Origin: CAZDYP01 sp964509505 | Lineage (GTDB): Bacteria; Chloroflexota; Anaerolineae; JACRMK01 | Length of the DNA: 6,103 nucleotides | Assembly (NCBI GenBank): GCA_964509505.1 | Contig: CAZDYP010000237.1 | Location: 1-6,103 of the forward strand | Direction of reading: 5' to 3' | Shown: positions 1-4,961 of the stretch, in pieces | How the letters are laid out: the number at the start of each line of letters is the position of its first letter | Numbering within the stretch: position 1 is the stretch's first letter | Translations under genes and position numbers: made by a program | Notes under the pieces: generated by a model | Databases searched by the model: none | Told to the model about the DNA's origin: nothing | What the model saw: only the letters and a program-made list of their open reading frames with translations

Positions 1-251
1 GCAGCAACGACAACTTCCGCGCGTTGGGATACTTCGTCGTCGAGGGTGACGTGTCCCATCGTGTGGATACCTGCGACGCTTGTCATGGCTACCTCAAGCG
101 TTGTATGGTCTCTGAGCTCACACCCAGCGAATTGTTGCCGCTCGAGGATTTGCTGACGTTGCCGCTTGATGTGGCGGCGGAACAAAAAGGGTACACACAG
201 AAACGAGTAAACAAGGAACGGGTGAATGAGGAGATGAGGAACGAGGAATAA
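1..251 (+). CDS. fdhE: FdhE-like formate dehydrogenase accessory protein, C-terminal end (partial)
   Basis: The reading frame is open from base 3 at the left edge to a TAA at 249-251, so only the C-terminal 82 residues are present and the start lies outside the window. FdhE is a cytoplasmic zinc/iron-binding protein needed to assemble or activate respiratory formate dehydrogenases. Visible support is a terminal CxxC motif in the context VDTCDACHGYLK (Cys codons at 72-74 and 81-83), then an acidic stretch and LTLPLDVAAEQKGY, matching the usual FdhE end (second CxxC, YLK, then LPLDxxAxxxGY). After KGY, where family members normally stop, there are about 18 extra charged residues (TQKRVNKERVNEEMRNEE). 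They are encoded by a purine-rich low-complexity tract and are probably read-through into spacer DNA. The downstream neighbour is an Fe-S carrier ATPase, consistent with a metalloenzyme-maturation operon. The family call rests on this tail only. Confidence 0.72.
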   Translation, partial: SNDNFRALGYFVVEGDVSHRVDTCDACHGYLKRCMVSELTPSELLPLEDLLTLPLDVAAEQKGYTQKRVNKERVNEEMRNEE

Positions 252-255
252 GGAA

Positions 256-264
256 ACTAAGAAG
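256..264. repeat. Left copy of target-site duplication ACTAAGAAG
   Basis: ACTAAGAA(G) lies immediately left of the palindromic element and recurs exactly at 382-390 on its right. If the element is taken as 264-381 the duplication is 8 bp, and the ninth base G is shared with the element end. Such a duplication is the footprint of a transposition event. Confidence 0.75.
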
Positions 265-381
265 GCTCTACCGACTTTAATGTAGAAAACCCTCCCTTTG
301 CTCGCGCGGGATTTGCAATCCCGCGCTGGGCGGTGGATTACAAATCCACCGTGAGCATTCCACACTAAAGTCGGTAGAGCC
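264..381. mobile_element. MITE-like palindromic element 1 (118 bp) with perfect TIRs and TSD
   Basis: The ends are perfect 16-bp terminal inverted repeats: GGCTCTACCGACTTTA at 264-279 and TAAAGTCGGTAGAGCC at 366-381. Similarity extends to 20 bp with one mismatch (264-283 against 362-381). The element is flanked by direct repeats ACTAAGAA at 256-263 and 382-389. It has no coding capacity, so it must have been mobilised in trans. From memory, the GGCTCT... ends plus an 8-bp AT-rich duplication resemble ISL3-family insertion sequences; that parentage is inference. The interior holds a double-hairpin core (300-356) shared with the element at 4798-4955. It separates fdhE from mrp: excising it with one duplication copy would leave only 26 nt between the two genes. 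As RNA it would fold strongly and could act as a terminator, processing site or stability hairpin within the operon. Confidence 0.8.
300..356. repeat. REP-like double-hairpin core, copy 1
   Basis: GCTC (300-303) and GAGC (353-356) enclose two hairpins. Stem 1 is GCGCGGGATT (304-313) with AATCCCGCGC (317-326), loop TGC. Stem 2 is GGTGGATT (332-339) with AATCCACC (343-350), loop ACA. The same architecture occurs at 4846-4904 with paired substitutions, so base pairing itself appears conserved. It resembles repetitive extragenic palindromes, but no RAYT transposase is present in the window. Confidence 0.8.
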
Positions 382-390
382 ACTAAGAAG
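382..390. repeat. Right copy of target-site duplication ACTAAGAAG
   Basis: This is an exact match to 256-264. Because the duplicated sequence is purine-rich, it also supplies the only Shine-Dalgarno-like stretch (AAGAAG, 385-390) upstream of mrp. The insertion may therefore have preserved translation signals by duplicating them. Confidence 0.75.
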
Positions 391-403
391 TAAGACATTG
401 GCT

Positions 404-1510
404 ATGTTTTCATTCGGCAAGAAAAAATCACCGCTCACACAAGATAATATCCTCGCTGCGCTTGCGTCCGTGCATGATCCATTGGTGAAGAAAGACCTCG
501 TTGCATTGAATCGCGTGAAGGAAGTGAAGCTCGACGGCAACGCGGTTAGCGTGACTGTGTTGTTTACCACACCGAGCTTCACATTAAGACAGCAAATCGA
601 ACGCGCCATCTTAGCGTTGGATGGTGTGGAGAAAGTCTCGCTGACGGTTGAGTTGACTGTGCCACCCGACCAGCGTTTGATGGCTGGGATGCATGTCGGT
701 GTGAAGAACGCCATTGCCATTGCATCGGGCAAAGGCGGTGTCGGGAAATCCACTGTGGCGGCGAATCTTGCCGTCGCATTGGCGCAGATGGGCGCAGCGG
801 TGGGCTTGATGGATGGCGACCTCTACGGACCGAATATCCCACTGATGCTTGGCATCAAGGGGCAGCCGATTGAGATGGGAGGAAAGATCGTGCCGCTATC
901 GGGACATGGTGTGCGCGTGATGAGCATGGGCATGTTGGTCGAGGCAGGTACGCCCGTCATCTGGCGGGGCCCTATGCTCGATCAAGCGGTGCGACAATTT
1001 CTCGGCGATGTGTTGTGGGGGGCATTGGACTATCTCATCGTTGACTTGCCGCCGGGGACGGGCGACGTGCAGTTGTCACTCACGCAAGCGTTGCCATTGA
1101 CCGGGTCCGTCATCGTGACGACGCCGCAAGCCGTCGCATTAGCGGATGTCATCAAAGGCATTGCGATGTTCCAACAGGCGCAAGTGCCTATCTGCGGTAT
1201 CATTGAAAACATGAGCTACTTCGTTTGTCCGGATTGCGGCAAGCGCCATGACATTTTTGGAGTGGGTGGGGGACAGCAAATGGCGAAGCGCTTCAACGTG
1301 CCGTTGCTGGGGCAAATTCCATGCGCTGCCGAGGTGCGCGCAGGCGGCGACGAAGGACAACCCATCGTCGTGCGCGCTCCCGATTCACCCGCAGGTCAAG
1401 CGTTCATCCAAATTGCAGAAGCTATCGCTGCGAAAATCACGACGCAAAACTTAAACGTGCCGAAGCAACATCGCCCCATCATGGCGCCAGAGTTGAAGTT
1501 CATGGGCTAG
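404..1510 (+). CDS. mrp: Mrp/NBP35 (ApbC)-family iron-sulfur cluster carrier ATPase
   Basis: This 368-residue cytosolic P-loop ATPase binds and transfers [4Fe-4S] clusters to apo-enzymes. An N-terminal MIP18/DUF59-like domain (about residues 12-88, with VHDPLVKKDL near the start) precedes the ATPase domain. The deviant Walker A motif GKGGVGKS is at residues 109-116, with the signature first lysine of the MinD/Mrp group. It is followed by the family motif DGDLYGPNIP, a WRGPML segment, and the Walker B/switch segment LIVDLPPGTGDVQLSL. Near the end, ENMSYFVCPDCG contains the CxxC pair C275/C278 that holds the bridging cluster at the dimer interface. All expected elements are intact and the length is normal. 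ATG 404 is preferred because MFSFGKKK is a typical beginning. An in-frame TTG at 398 has AAGAAG seven bases upstream and is an alternative. It lies downstream of fdhE in the same direction, separated by a MITE-like insertion. Confidence 0.95.
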   Translation: MFSFGKKKSPLTQDNILAALASVHDPLVKKDLVALNRVKEVKLDGNAVSVTVLFTTPSFTLRQQIERAILALDGVEKVSLTVELTVPPDQRLMAGMHVGVKNAIAIASGKGGVGKSTVAANLAVALAQMGAAVGLMDGDLYGPNIPLMLGIKGQPIEMGGKIVPLSGHGVRVMSMGMLVEAGTPVIWRGPMLDQAVRQFLGDVLWGALDYLIVDLPPGTGDVQLSLTQALPLTGSVIVTTPQAVALADVIKGIAMFQQAQVPICGIIENMSYFVCPDCGKRHDIFGVGGGQQMAKRFNVPLLGQIPCAAEVRAGGDEGQPIVVRAPDSPAGQAFIQIAEAIAAKITTQNLNVPKQHRPIMAPELKFMG

Positions 1511-1517
1511 AAGCAAC

Positions 1518-1550
1518 AAACCCTCCTGTGATAACTTTGCAGGAGGGTTT
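1518..1550 (+). terminator. Strong hairpin terminator between convergent mrp and thuA-like genes
   Basis: AAACCCTCCTG (1518-1528) and CAGGAGGGTTT (1540-1550) form a perfect 11-bp stem around an 11-nt loop, eight bases past the mrp stop. The A-tract on one side and T-tract on the other make it symmetrical. It can therefore serve mrp from the left and the convergent gene at 1597-2244 from the right, although the T-run is only three bases on the mrp side. Confidence 0.85.
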
Positions 1551-1596
1551 AGGTGATGGCGACAACGAATCACCAATGACTAATTGCCAATTCTTT

Positions 1597-2244
1597 TTAC
1601 TGGCGCGTCGCCCACACCAAGCCTCGCCTGACGATCTCGCGCGCTTCAGGCACGTTGAAATCTTTGGCGACGTGACCGACGGAAGCGTAGAAGATTTTGC
1701 CCTTGCCCCAGCGTTTCTTCCACACCACAGGCATCACACACCCTTCGATCCATGGCGCGTATTGCCCACTGAACGTTGTCGTCGCCAGCACTTCGTTCAT
1801 GGGGTCAACGTGCATGTAGTATTGCTCGGAGTGCATCTTAAAGTCGGACAAGCCAGCCACGATGGGGTCGTCGTGTTTGACGATGTTCACCGTGTAATCA
1901 ATGATGTTGCCCGGATGCGCGACCCATTGCCCGCCGACCATGAATTGGTATTCGGTGTTGTTGCGGAACGCATCGGCCATGCCGCCGTGCCAGCCTGCAA
2001 AGCCGACGCCGCTCGCAATAGCCGCGAGCAAACCACTCTCCTGCTCTTTGGTAATGGTGCTCATCGTGAACACTTGCGAGATGAGGTCCTTCGAGCGCAG
2101 CTTCGCCGCATCCCGATATATGTCGAGCGTGTTGACAATCTCAACGTCGTAATTCGCCGCGCGCAACAACCGCGCGAAGATGTTCACGCACGTTTCAGGC
2201 TCGTGTCCTTCCCACCCACCCCAAACAAATAGCGCTGATGGCAT
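1597..2244 (-). CDS. ThuA-like domain protein (class I glutamine-amidotransferase-like fold)
   Basis: This 215-residue protein is a complete single ThuA domain (trehalose-utilisation family, related in fold to class I glutamine amidotransferases). ThuA of rhizobia takes part in trehalose catabolism, but the reaction of stand-alone homologues like this one is not settled, so no substrate is claimed. Family segments are visible in order: ALFVWGGWEGHEP at the N-terminus (4-16), GFAGWHGGMADAFR (81-94), FMVGGQWVAHPG (101-112), HSEQYYMHVDP (138-148), and MPVVWKKRWGKGKIFYASVGH toward the C-terminus. No signal peptide is seen, so it is probably cytoplasmic. Two ATGs are adjacent. The second (2242-2244) is preferred because the GGAG site lies only two bases from the first but five from the second, and homologues begin MPxALxVWGG. 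It diverges from dus and converges on mrp. Confidence 0.88.
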   Translation of the reverse strand: MPSALFVWGGWEGHEPETCVNIFARLLRAANYDVEIVNTLDIYRDAAKLRSKDLISQVFTMSTITKEQESGLLAAIASGVGFAGWHGGMADAFRNNTEYQFMVGGQWVAHPGNIIDYTVNIVKHDDPIVAGLSDFKMHSEQYYMHVDPMNEVLATTTFSGQYAPWIEGCVMPVVWKKRWGKGKIFYASVGHVAKDFNVPEAREIVRRGLVWATRQ

Positions 2245-2249
2245 CATAA

Positions 2250-2257
2250 CTCCTTTT
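2250..2257 (-). promoter_or_regulatory. Ribosome binding site deciding the ThuA-like start
   Basis: Read on the minus strand this is AAAAGGAG, followed by TT and then ATGATG. Spacing favours the second ATG. The site directly abuts the foot of the hairpin at 2259-2298, so folding of that hairpin could influence access. Confidence 0.65.
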
Positions 2258-2258
2258 C

Positions 2259-2298
2259 AAACCCTAAAGGTTTCACCGCTTCGCTGCTTTTAGGGTTT
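2259..2298. repeat. Perfect 10-bp inverted repeat in the thuA leader
   Basis: AAACCCTAAA (2259-2268) pairs with TTTAGGGTTT (2289-2298) across a 20-nt loop containing CACCGCTTCGCTGC. It lies between divergent genes, so it is not a terminator for either coding transcript. It falls between the predicted thuA start site (near 2311) and its ribosome site, hence in the 5' leader. It may be another short palindromic repeat insertion or a leader regulatory hairpin; the sequence cannot decide. Confidence 0.6.
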
Positions 2299-2317
2299 CA
2301 TGATTTTCACGTGCAGC

Positions 2318-2323
2318 ATTATA
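2318..2323 (-). promoter_or_regulatory. Putative -10 box (TATAAT) for the thuA-like gene
   Basis: The minus strand reads a perfect TATAAT. No good -35 is visible at the expected distance (TTTCGA at 2341-2346 is weak). The predicted start near 2311 gives a leader of roughly 65 nt that contains the 2259-2298 hairpin. Confidence 0.5.
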
Positions 2324-2330
2324 GTCATGG

Positions 2331-2358
2331 TTGACGCCTATCGAAAATATCCTATACT
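2331..2358 (+). promoter_or_regulatory. dus promoter, predicting a leaderless mRNA
   Basis: TTGACG (2331-2336), a 16-bp spacer and TATACT (2353-2358) form a near-consensus sigma-70 promoter. The seven bases after the -10 box end exactly at ATG 2366, so transcription should begin at or one base before the start codon. It overlaps the divergent thuA -10 region, so the two promoters may compete. Confidence 0.75.
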
Positions 2359-2365
2359 CTGCGTC

Positions 2366-3436
2366 ATGCCTAATCAACAGGCTTTTGTGATGTTCACTGA
2401 CACACAAACCCTTTCAACTTCTATTACGACAAATACTGGTCCGACAGTTCACTTCCACGTCGGTCCTATTCCCATCTACGGCGACCTCATCTTGTCGCCG
2501 ATGGATGGCTACTCCGATTTGCCGTTTCGCCTTATTTGCCGCGAGCTCGGTTCGGCCATGTCATATACCGAGTTCGTAAATGTGGACGAATTGCAAGGAC
2601 ATAAGCCCAGCCGCAAGGCGTTGCAGAAGCTACAGTTCGACCCATGCGAACAGCCCATGACGTTCCAGATTTATGGACACGACGAAGAACGCATCATCTC
2701 GACGGCGGCGCGCTTGCAGGAATTGCAGCCTAACATCATTGACCTCAACATGGGCTGCTACGTGAAGGACATTGCGGAGCGCGGCGCAGGGTCGGGCCTG
2801 TTGCGTTGCCCCGACAAAATCGCCCGCATCTTCACGCGCCTATCGTCAGAGCTGCGCGTGCCTGTGACGGGCAAAATTCGTTTGGGGTGGGACGACCAAT
2901 CGCGCAATCACATCGAGGTCGCAAACATTCTCGAAGACAGTGGCGCAAGCCTCATCGCGGTGCATGGGCGCACGAAGGCGCAAGCGTACAAGGGACAGGC
3001 GGATTGGGACGCGATTGCCGAAGTGAAATGCGCGGTGCAGATTCCCGTCATTGGCAACGGCGATGTGAAGACCGTCGCCGACATCGCGCATATCAAAGCG
3101 CACACAGGCTGCGATGGTGTGATGATTGGGCGCGGCGCGATTGGCAACCCATGGATTTTTGCGCGCAAAGACCGCGAGTGCGTGACCATCGCTGAGAAGC
3201 TCACTTTGATGCGTCGCCATCTCGCGCTCAACCTCGACTTTTATGGGCAGCAGCTAGGGTTGATTCTTTTCCGTAAACATGCGGCGCGTTACATCGCGGG
3301 CTTGCCCGGCGAGGCAGAGTTGCGGACGCTGTTGTTGACAAGTGAGAGTGTGGAGGAGTTTGATGTGTTGATTGAGACCTGTATTCGTTCAGCAGGTGAG
3401 CAGGGAGAAGCAAGCTCCAACTCAATCAAAAAATAA
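2366..3436 (+). CDS. dus: tRNA-dihydrouridine synthase (Dus family)
   Basis: This 356-residue FMN enzyme reduces specific uridines in tRNA to dihydrouridine using NAD(P)H. Seen in the sequence: the FMN-site motif DLILSPMDGYSDLPFR (residues 40-55), the catalytic cysteine C131 in DLNMGCYVKDIAERGAGSGLL, GKIRLGWD (169-176), IAVHGRTKAQAYKGQADW (197-214), IPVIGNGDV (226-234) and GCDGVMIGRGAIGNPWIF (248-265), all in family order of a TIM barrel plus a short helical tail. The usual proline after the catalytic Cys is Tyr here, a minor oddity. The frame is open from ATG 2300, but that start lies upstream of the promoter. ATG 2366 coincides with the predicted transcription start, and ATG 2390 (weak AGG upstream) is the alternative. 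Conserved homology only begins near residue 33, so the first 30 residues are an unconserved lead. The exact Dus subclass is not assigned. Confidence 0.93.
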   Translation: MPNQQAFVMFTDTQTLSTSITTNTGPTVHFHVGPIPIYGDLILSPMDGYSDLPFRLICRELGSAMSYTEFVNVDELQGHKPSRKALQKLQFDPCEQPMTFQIYGHDEERIISTAARLQELQPNIIDLNMGCYVKDIAERGAGSGLLRCPDKIARIFTRLSSELRVPVTGKIRLGWDDQSRNHIEVANILEDSGASLIAVHGRTKAQAYKGQADWDAIAEVKCAVQIPVIGNGDVKTVADIAHIKAHTGCDGVMIGRGAIGNPWIFARKDRECVTIAEKLTLMRRHLALNLDFYGQQLGLILFRKHAARYIAGLPGEAELRTLLLTSESVEEFDVLIETCIRSAGEQGEASSNSIKK

Positions 3437-3536
3437 ATTACAGAAGGGTGTAGCATTCTAAAGAGACGACGATGCCGTAGATACAACTCTCACCGAGCGC
3501 AATTACGGCATTGCGACTTATCTTTATACCCATCAG

Positions 3537-3947
3537 ATGAGCGAGGCGGGTTATAAAGCGCTCGGGCTGCCGCCCGAAGCGCGCCAAGCCGTCACGGCGA
3601 CGCGTACGACCGCAGCCGAACAAAAGCAGGAGGCACTGCAAGACGAGATTCTGGAAAAAGCGATGGAGAAAGACTTGGCTGAGGATGAGACCTATCGCAA
3701 AGAAATGTTTACGAAGAGCCAGGCGTTGTTTGATCAGGCTGAGAAGGCTTTCAAAGAAGGACAGGCGGCGAACCAGACAGGCGACAAATTCCAACTGGTC
3801 GCCGTCGTCTATGCCATCAGCTTGTTTTTCGGCGGCGTTGCCCAGGTCTTCCGCCATGACAAGACTTGCTGGTTGATCTTGAGTGTGGGCAGTGTTTTTA
3901 TGGTTGGGGCGACGATCTATCTGTTCACATTGCCGTGGACATTCTAA
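3537..3947 (+). CDS. Two-TM membrane protein with coiled-coil region; probably 5'-truncated
   Basis: This 136-residue product has unknown function. Residues 26-80 are strongly charged and helical (EQKQEALQDEILEKAMEKDL...), probably coiled coil. They are followed by the hydrophobic segments 85-105 and 111-132, separated by RHDK. I recall unannotated Chloroflexota membrane proteins with the same tail pattern (FxxGQxANQTxDxxxLxxVxxAxxLFFxGxAQxF plus a final TM), normally carrying an extra N-terminal TM half; this is memory, not a search. Reading upstream in the same frame, a coding-like stretch without any start codon (DTTLTERNYGIATYLYTHQ) runs back to a stop at 3459-3461. This suggests the 5' part of the gene was lost and ATG 3537 is internal. 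No clear ribosome site precedes it. It lies 100 nt after dus and may be transcribed with it. It could be a pseudogene. Confidence 0.7.
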   Translation: MSEAGYKALGLPPEARQAVTATRTTAAEQKQEALQDEILEKAMEKDLAEDETYRKEMFTKSQALFDQAEKAFKEGQAANQTGDKFQLVAVVYAISLFFGGVAQVFRHDKTCWLILSVGSVFMVGATIYLFTLPWTF

Positions 3948-3960
3948 AGGGCGTTCAGCG

Positions 3961-4025
3961 AGGTTGAAGGTTGAAGGTTGAAGGTTGAGGGTTGAAGGTT
4001 AGAAGTTGGAGTTGGAAGTTGGAAA
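3961..4025. repeat. Heptamer tandem repeat (AGGTTGA)n decaying to hexamers
   Basis: Four consecutive perfect AGGTTGA units occupy 3961-3988. A near unit follows (GGGTTGA, 3989-3995), then AGGTTAG, then a decayed (A/G)GTTGGA pattern to about 4025. The tract fills the gap between the membrane-protein stop and the terminator. It resembles slippage-generated spacer DNA. It is non-coding and has no spacers between unique units, so it is not CRISPR. Confidence 0.9.
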
Positions 4026-4060
4026 GACTGCGGGCTGATAGTATCAGGCGCGGTCTTTTT
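4023..4060 (+). terminator. Intrinsic terminator after the two-TM membrane protein gene
   Basis: AAAGAC (4023-4028) pairs with GTCTTT (4053-4058), extended by T-G, G-C, C-G and G-C pairs to 4032/4049. An internal TGA/TCA mini-stem (4036-4038 with 4044-4046) closes the loop. Five Ts (4056-4060) end the 3' arm. It lies between convergent genes and may also limit antisense readthrough of the Uma2 gene. Confidence 0.75.
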
Positions 4061-4068
4061 GTTGCTGG

Positions 4069-4752
4069 TTAGCGACTATGCTTTTTGTCTCGCAACGCGT
4101 CCATGATGGGTTGGGGCAAGCCGACAATTGTCGCAAAGGTCTCTAGGGCATCAGGCATGTCCCATAGCCACTGCTCATCAAGCCAGAAGCCAGCGACGAT
4201 GCGCGAGCGATAGACGCCATCCTGCGGCGCGACAGGCTCGAACAAGTTAGCGCGATTGCGTTGGTAGAATGTCGCGCGTTTGCGGCGCGGACGCGGATCA
4301 ATGATCCAATACTCTTGCACGCCACATTCTTCGTATTCGACGAACTTATCGTCGTAATCACGAACCACGCTCTCATCCGAGATGATTTCTACCAGCAAGT
4401 CGGCGGGACCGAGCAAGCGCTTGCCATCGCTCAGGCGATGTAGATTGTCTTTGGCGACAAACAAGATGTCAGGCTCACGCGCGTTGCCATCAGGTTTGCA
4501 CTTCATCTCGTAGGGTGCGTCACGCACAGCACCTAAACCGAAAAAATCCACATAAAACTTCAGCAGTGCTGCTAGATACAAAGAAAGATTTTGATGAATG
4601 TCAGTAGGTGGCATGTGTTGAATCACCTCTCCGTTGACCCATTCGACTAACGGCCCCTCGCTGGGCAGCGCGAGATAGTCTTCGTACGTCGCATATTTTG
4701 TTTGGGGTTGCTCTAGCGTAGTTGTAGGTTCAGTCAAAACAGGCGCAGTCAT
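4069..4752 (-). CDS. Uma2 family protein (DUF820), PD-(D/E)XK endonuclease-like fold
   Basis: This 227-residue protein is of normal length for the Uma2 family, which is very abundant in Cyanobacteria and Chloroflexota. It is classed as a putative restriction-endonuclease-like fold; cellular roles are unproven. In order: YEDYLALPSEGPLVEWVNGEV (residues 23-43, the family opening, with variable YxxYxxLP and xEWVxGE), EPDILFV (93-99), DLLVEIISDES (118-128), YDDKFVEYEECGVQEYWIIDP (133-153). The putative active-site set is D95, E122 and K136, the spacing expected of PD-(D/E)XK. It therefore looks catalytically intact. The ATG is supported by AGGAGGT six bases upstream. It has no partner gene and appears monocistronic, pointing away from the surface-protein remnant behind a palindromic element. 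Codon use looks like that of its neighbours. Confidence 0.93.
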   Translation of the reverse strand: MTAPVLTEPTTTLEQPQTKYATYEDYLALPSEGPLVEWVNGEVIQHMPPTDIHQNLSLYLAALLKFYVDFFGLGAVRDAPYEMKCKPDGNAREPDILFVAKDNLHRLSDGKRLLGPADLLVEIISDESVVRDYDDKFVEYEECGVQEYWIIDPRPRRKRATFYQRNRANLFEPVAPQDGVYRSRIVAGFWLDEQWLWDMPDALETFATIVGLPQPIMDALRDKKHSR

Positions 4753-4758
4753 AGTGTG

Positions 4759-4765
4759 ACCTCCT
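4759..4765 (-). promoter_or_regulatory. Consensus Shine-Dalgarno of the Uma2 gene
   Basis: The minus strand reads AGGAGGT, six bases before ATG 4752. This is the best ribosome site in the window and fixes the start. Confidence 0.85.
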
Positions 4766-4772
4766 GATTGAA

Positions 4773-4781
4773 ATTATAGCA
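4773..4781 (-). promoter_or_regulatory. Extended -10 promoter of the Uma2 gene
   Basis: The minus strand reads TGCTATAAT, an extended -10 (TGN plus perfect TATAAT). No convincing -35 is present, which an extended -10 can tolerate. The start would fall near 4766, giving a leader of about 14 nt that consists essentially of the Shine-Dalgarno. The -35 zone abuts the end of the palindromic element at 4798. Confidence 0.7.
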
Positions 4782-4797
4782 CGTCTTATCGCCACGC

Positions 4798-4955
4798 CAG
4801 ACCCGCGAGGTTTCTACAGCAAATTCCATTTTGATTTACGAGTTTGCTCGCGCTGGATTTGCAATCCAGCGCAGTGGGCGGCGGATTCCAAATCCGCCGC
4901 GAGCAGAAATACCCATAAATGAAAGTGGAAACCGCTATAAAACCTCGCGGGTCTG
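4798..4955. mobile_element. Nested palindromic element 2 (158 bp)
   Basis: The ends are perfect 16-bp inverted repeats: CAGACCCGCGAGGTTT (4798-4813) and AAACCTCGCGGGTCTG (4940-4955). Inside them the two sides remain imperfectly inverted: the left TTCCATTTTGATTTA and the reverse complement of the right TTCCACTTTCATTTA differ at two of 15 bases. The whole element is therefore one long degenerate palindrome around the core at 4846-4904. The core matches that of element 1 while the ends are unrelated. No clear target duplication is visible. It sits six bases beyond the stop of the surface-protein remnant and just upstream of the Uma2 promoter. It could terminate the former and insulate the latter. 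Confidence 0.8.
4846..4904. repeat. REP-like double-hairpin core, copy 2
   Basis: GCTC (4846-4849) and GAGC (4901-4904) enclose stem 1, GCGCTGGATT (4850-4859) with AATCCAGCGC (4863-4872), and stem 2, GGCGGATT (4880-4887) with AATCCGCC (4891-4898). Relative to copy 1 there are two compensated pair changes (308-322 G-C to 4854-4868 T-A; 334-348 T-A to 4882-4896 C-G). A third change turns a wobble into a pair (304-352 G-T to 4850-4900 G-C). Confidence 0.82.
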
Positions 4956-4961
4956 TGCCGC

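Noticed and set aside
264..381. A promoter inside element 1 driving mrp
   Set aside because: I could not find a -35/-10 pair with acceptable spacing reading toward mrp; only isolated AT-rich bits are present.
277..753. Minus-strand open frame across element 1 and the mrp 5' end
   Set aside because: It crosses a palindromic non-coding element and the antisense of the conserved Mrp domain, and shows no family motif.
1321..2232. Long plus-strand open frame (303 codons) opposite the ThuA-like gene
   Set aside because: Its composition is Arg/His/Val-rich with no recognisable motif, it overlaps the mrp end, and it lies wholly antisense to a gene with clear family motifs. It is a shadow frame.
3472..3511. 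Inverted repeat ATGCCGTA (3472-3479) / TACGGCAT (3504-3511)
   Set aside because: It has an 8-bp stem with a 24-nt loop in coding-like sequence, no T-run and no second copy. It is compatible with chance.
3961..4025. CRISPR-like array
   Set aside because: The units are contiguous 6-7-mers with no unique spacers of 30-40 bp and no cas genes nearby.
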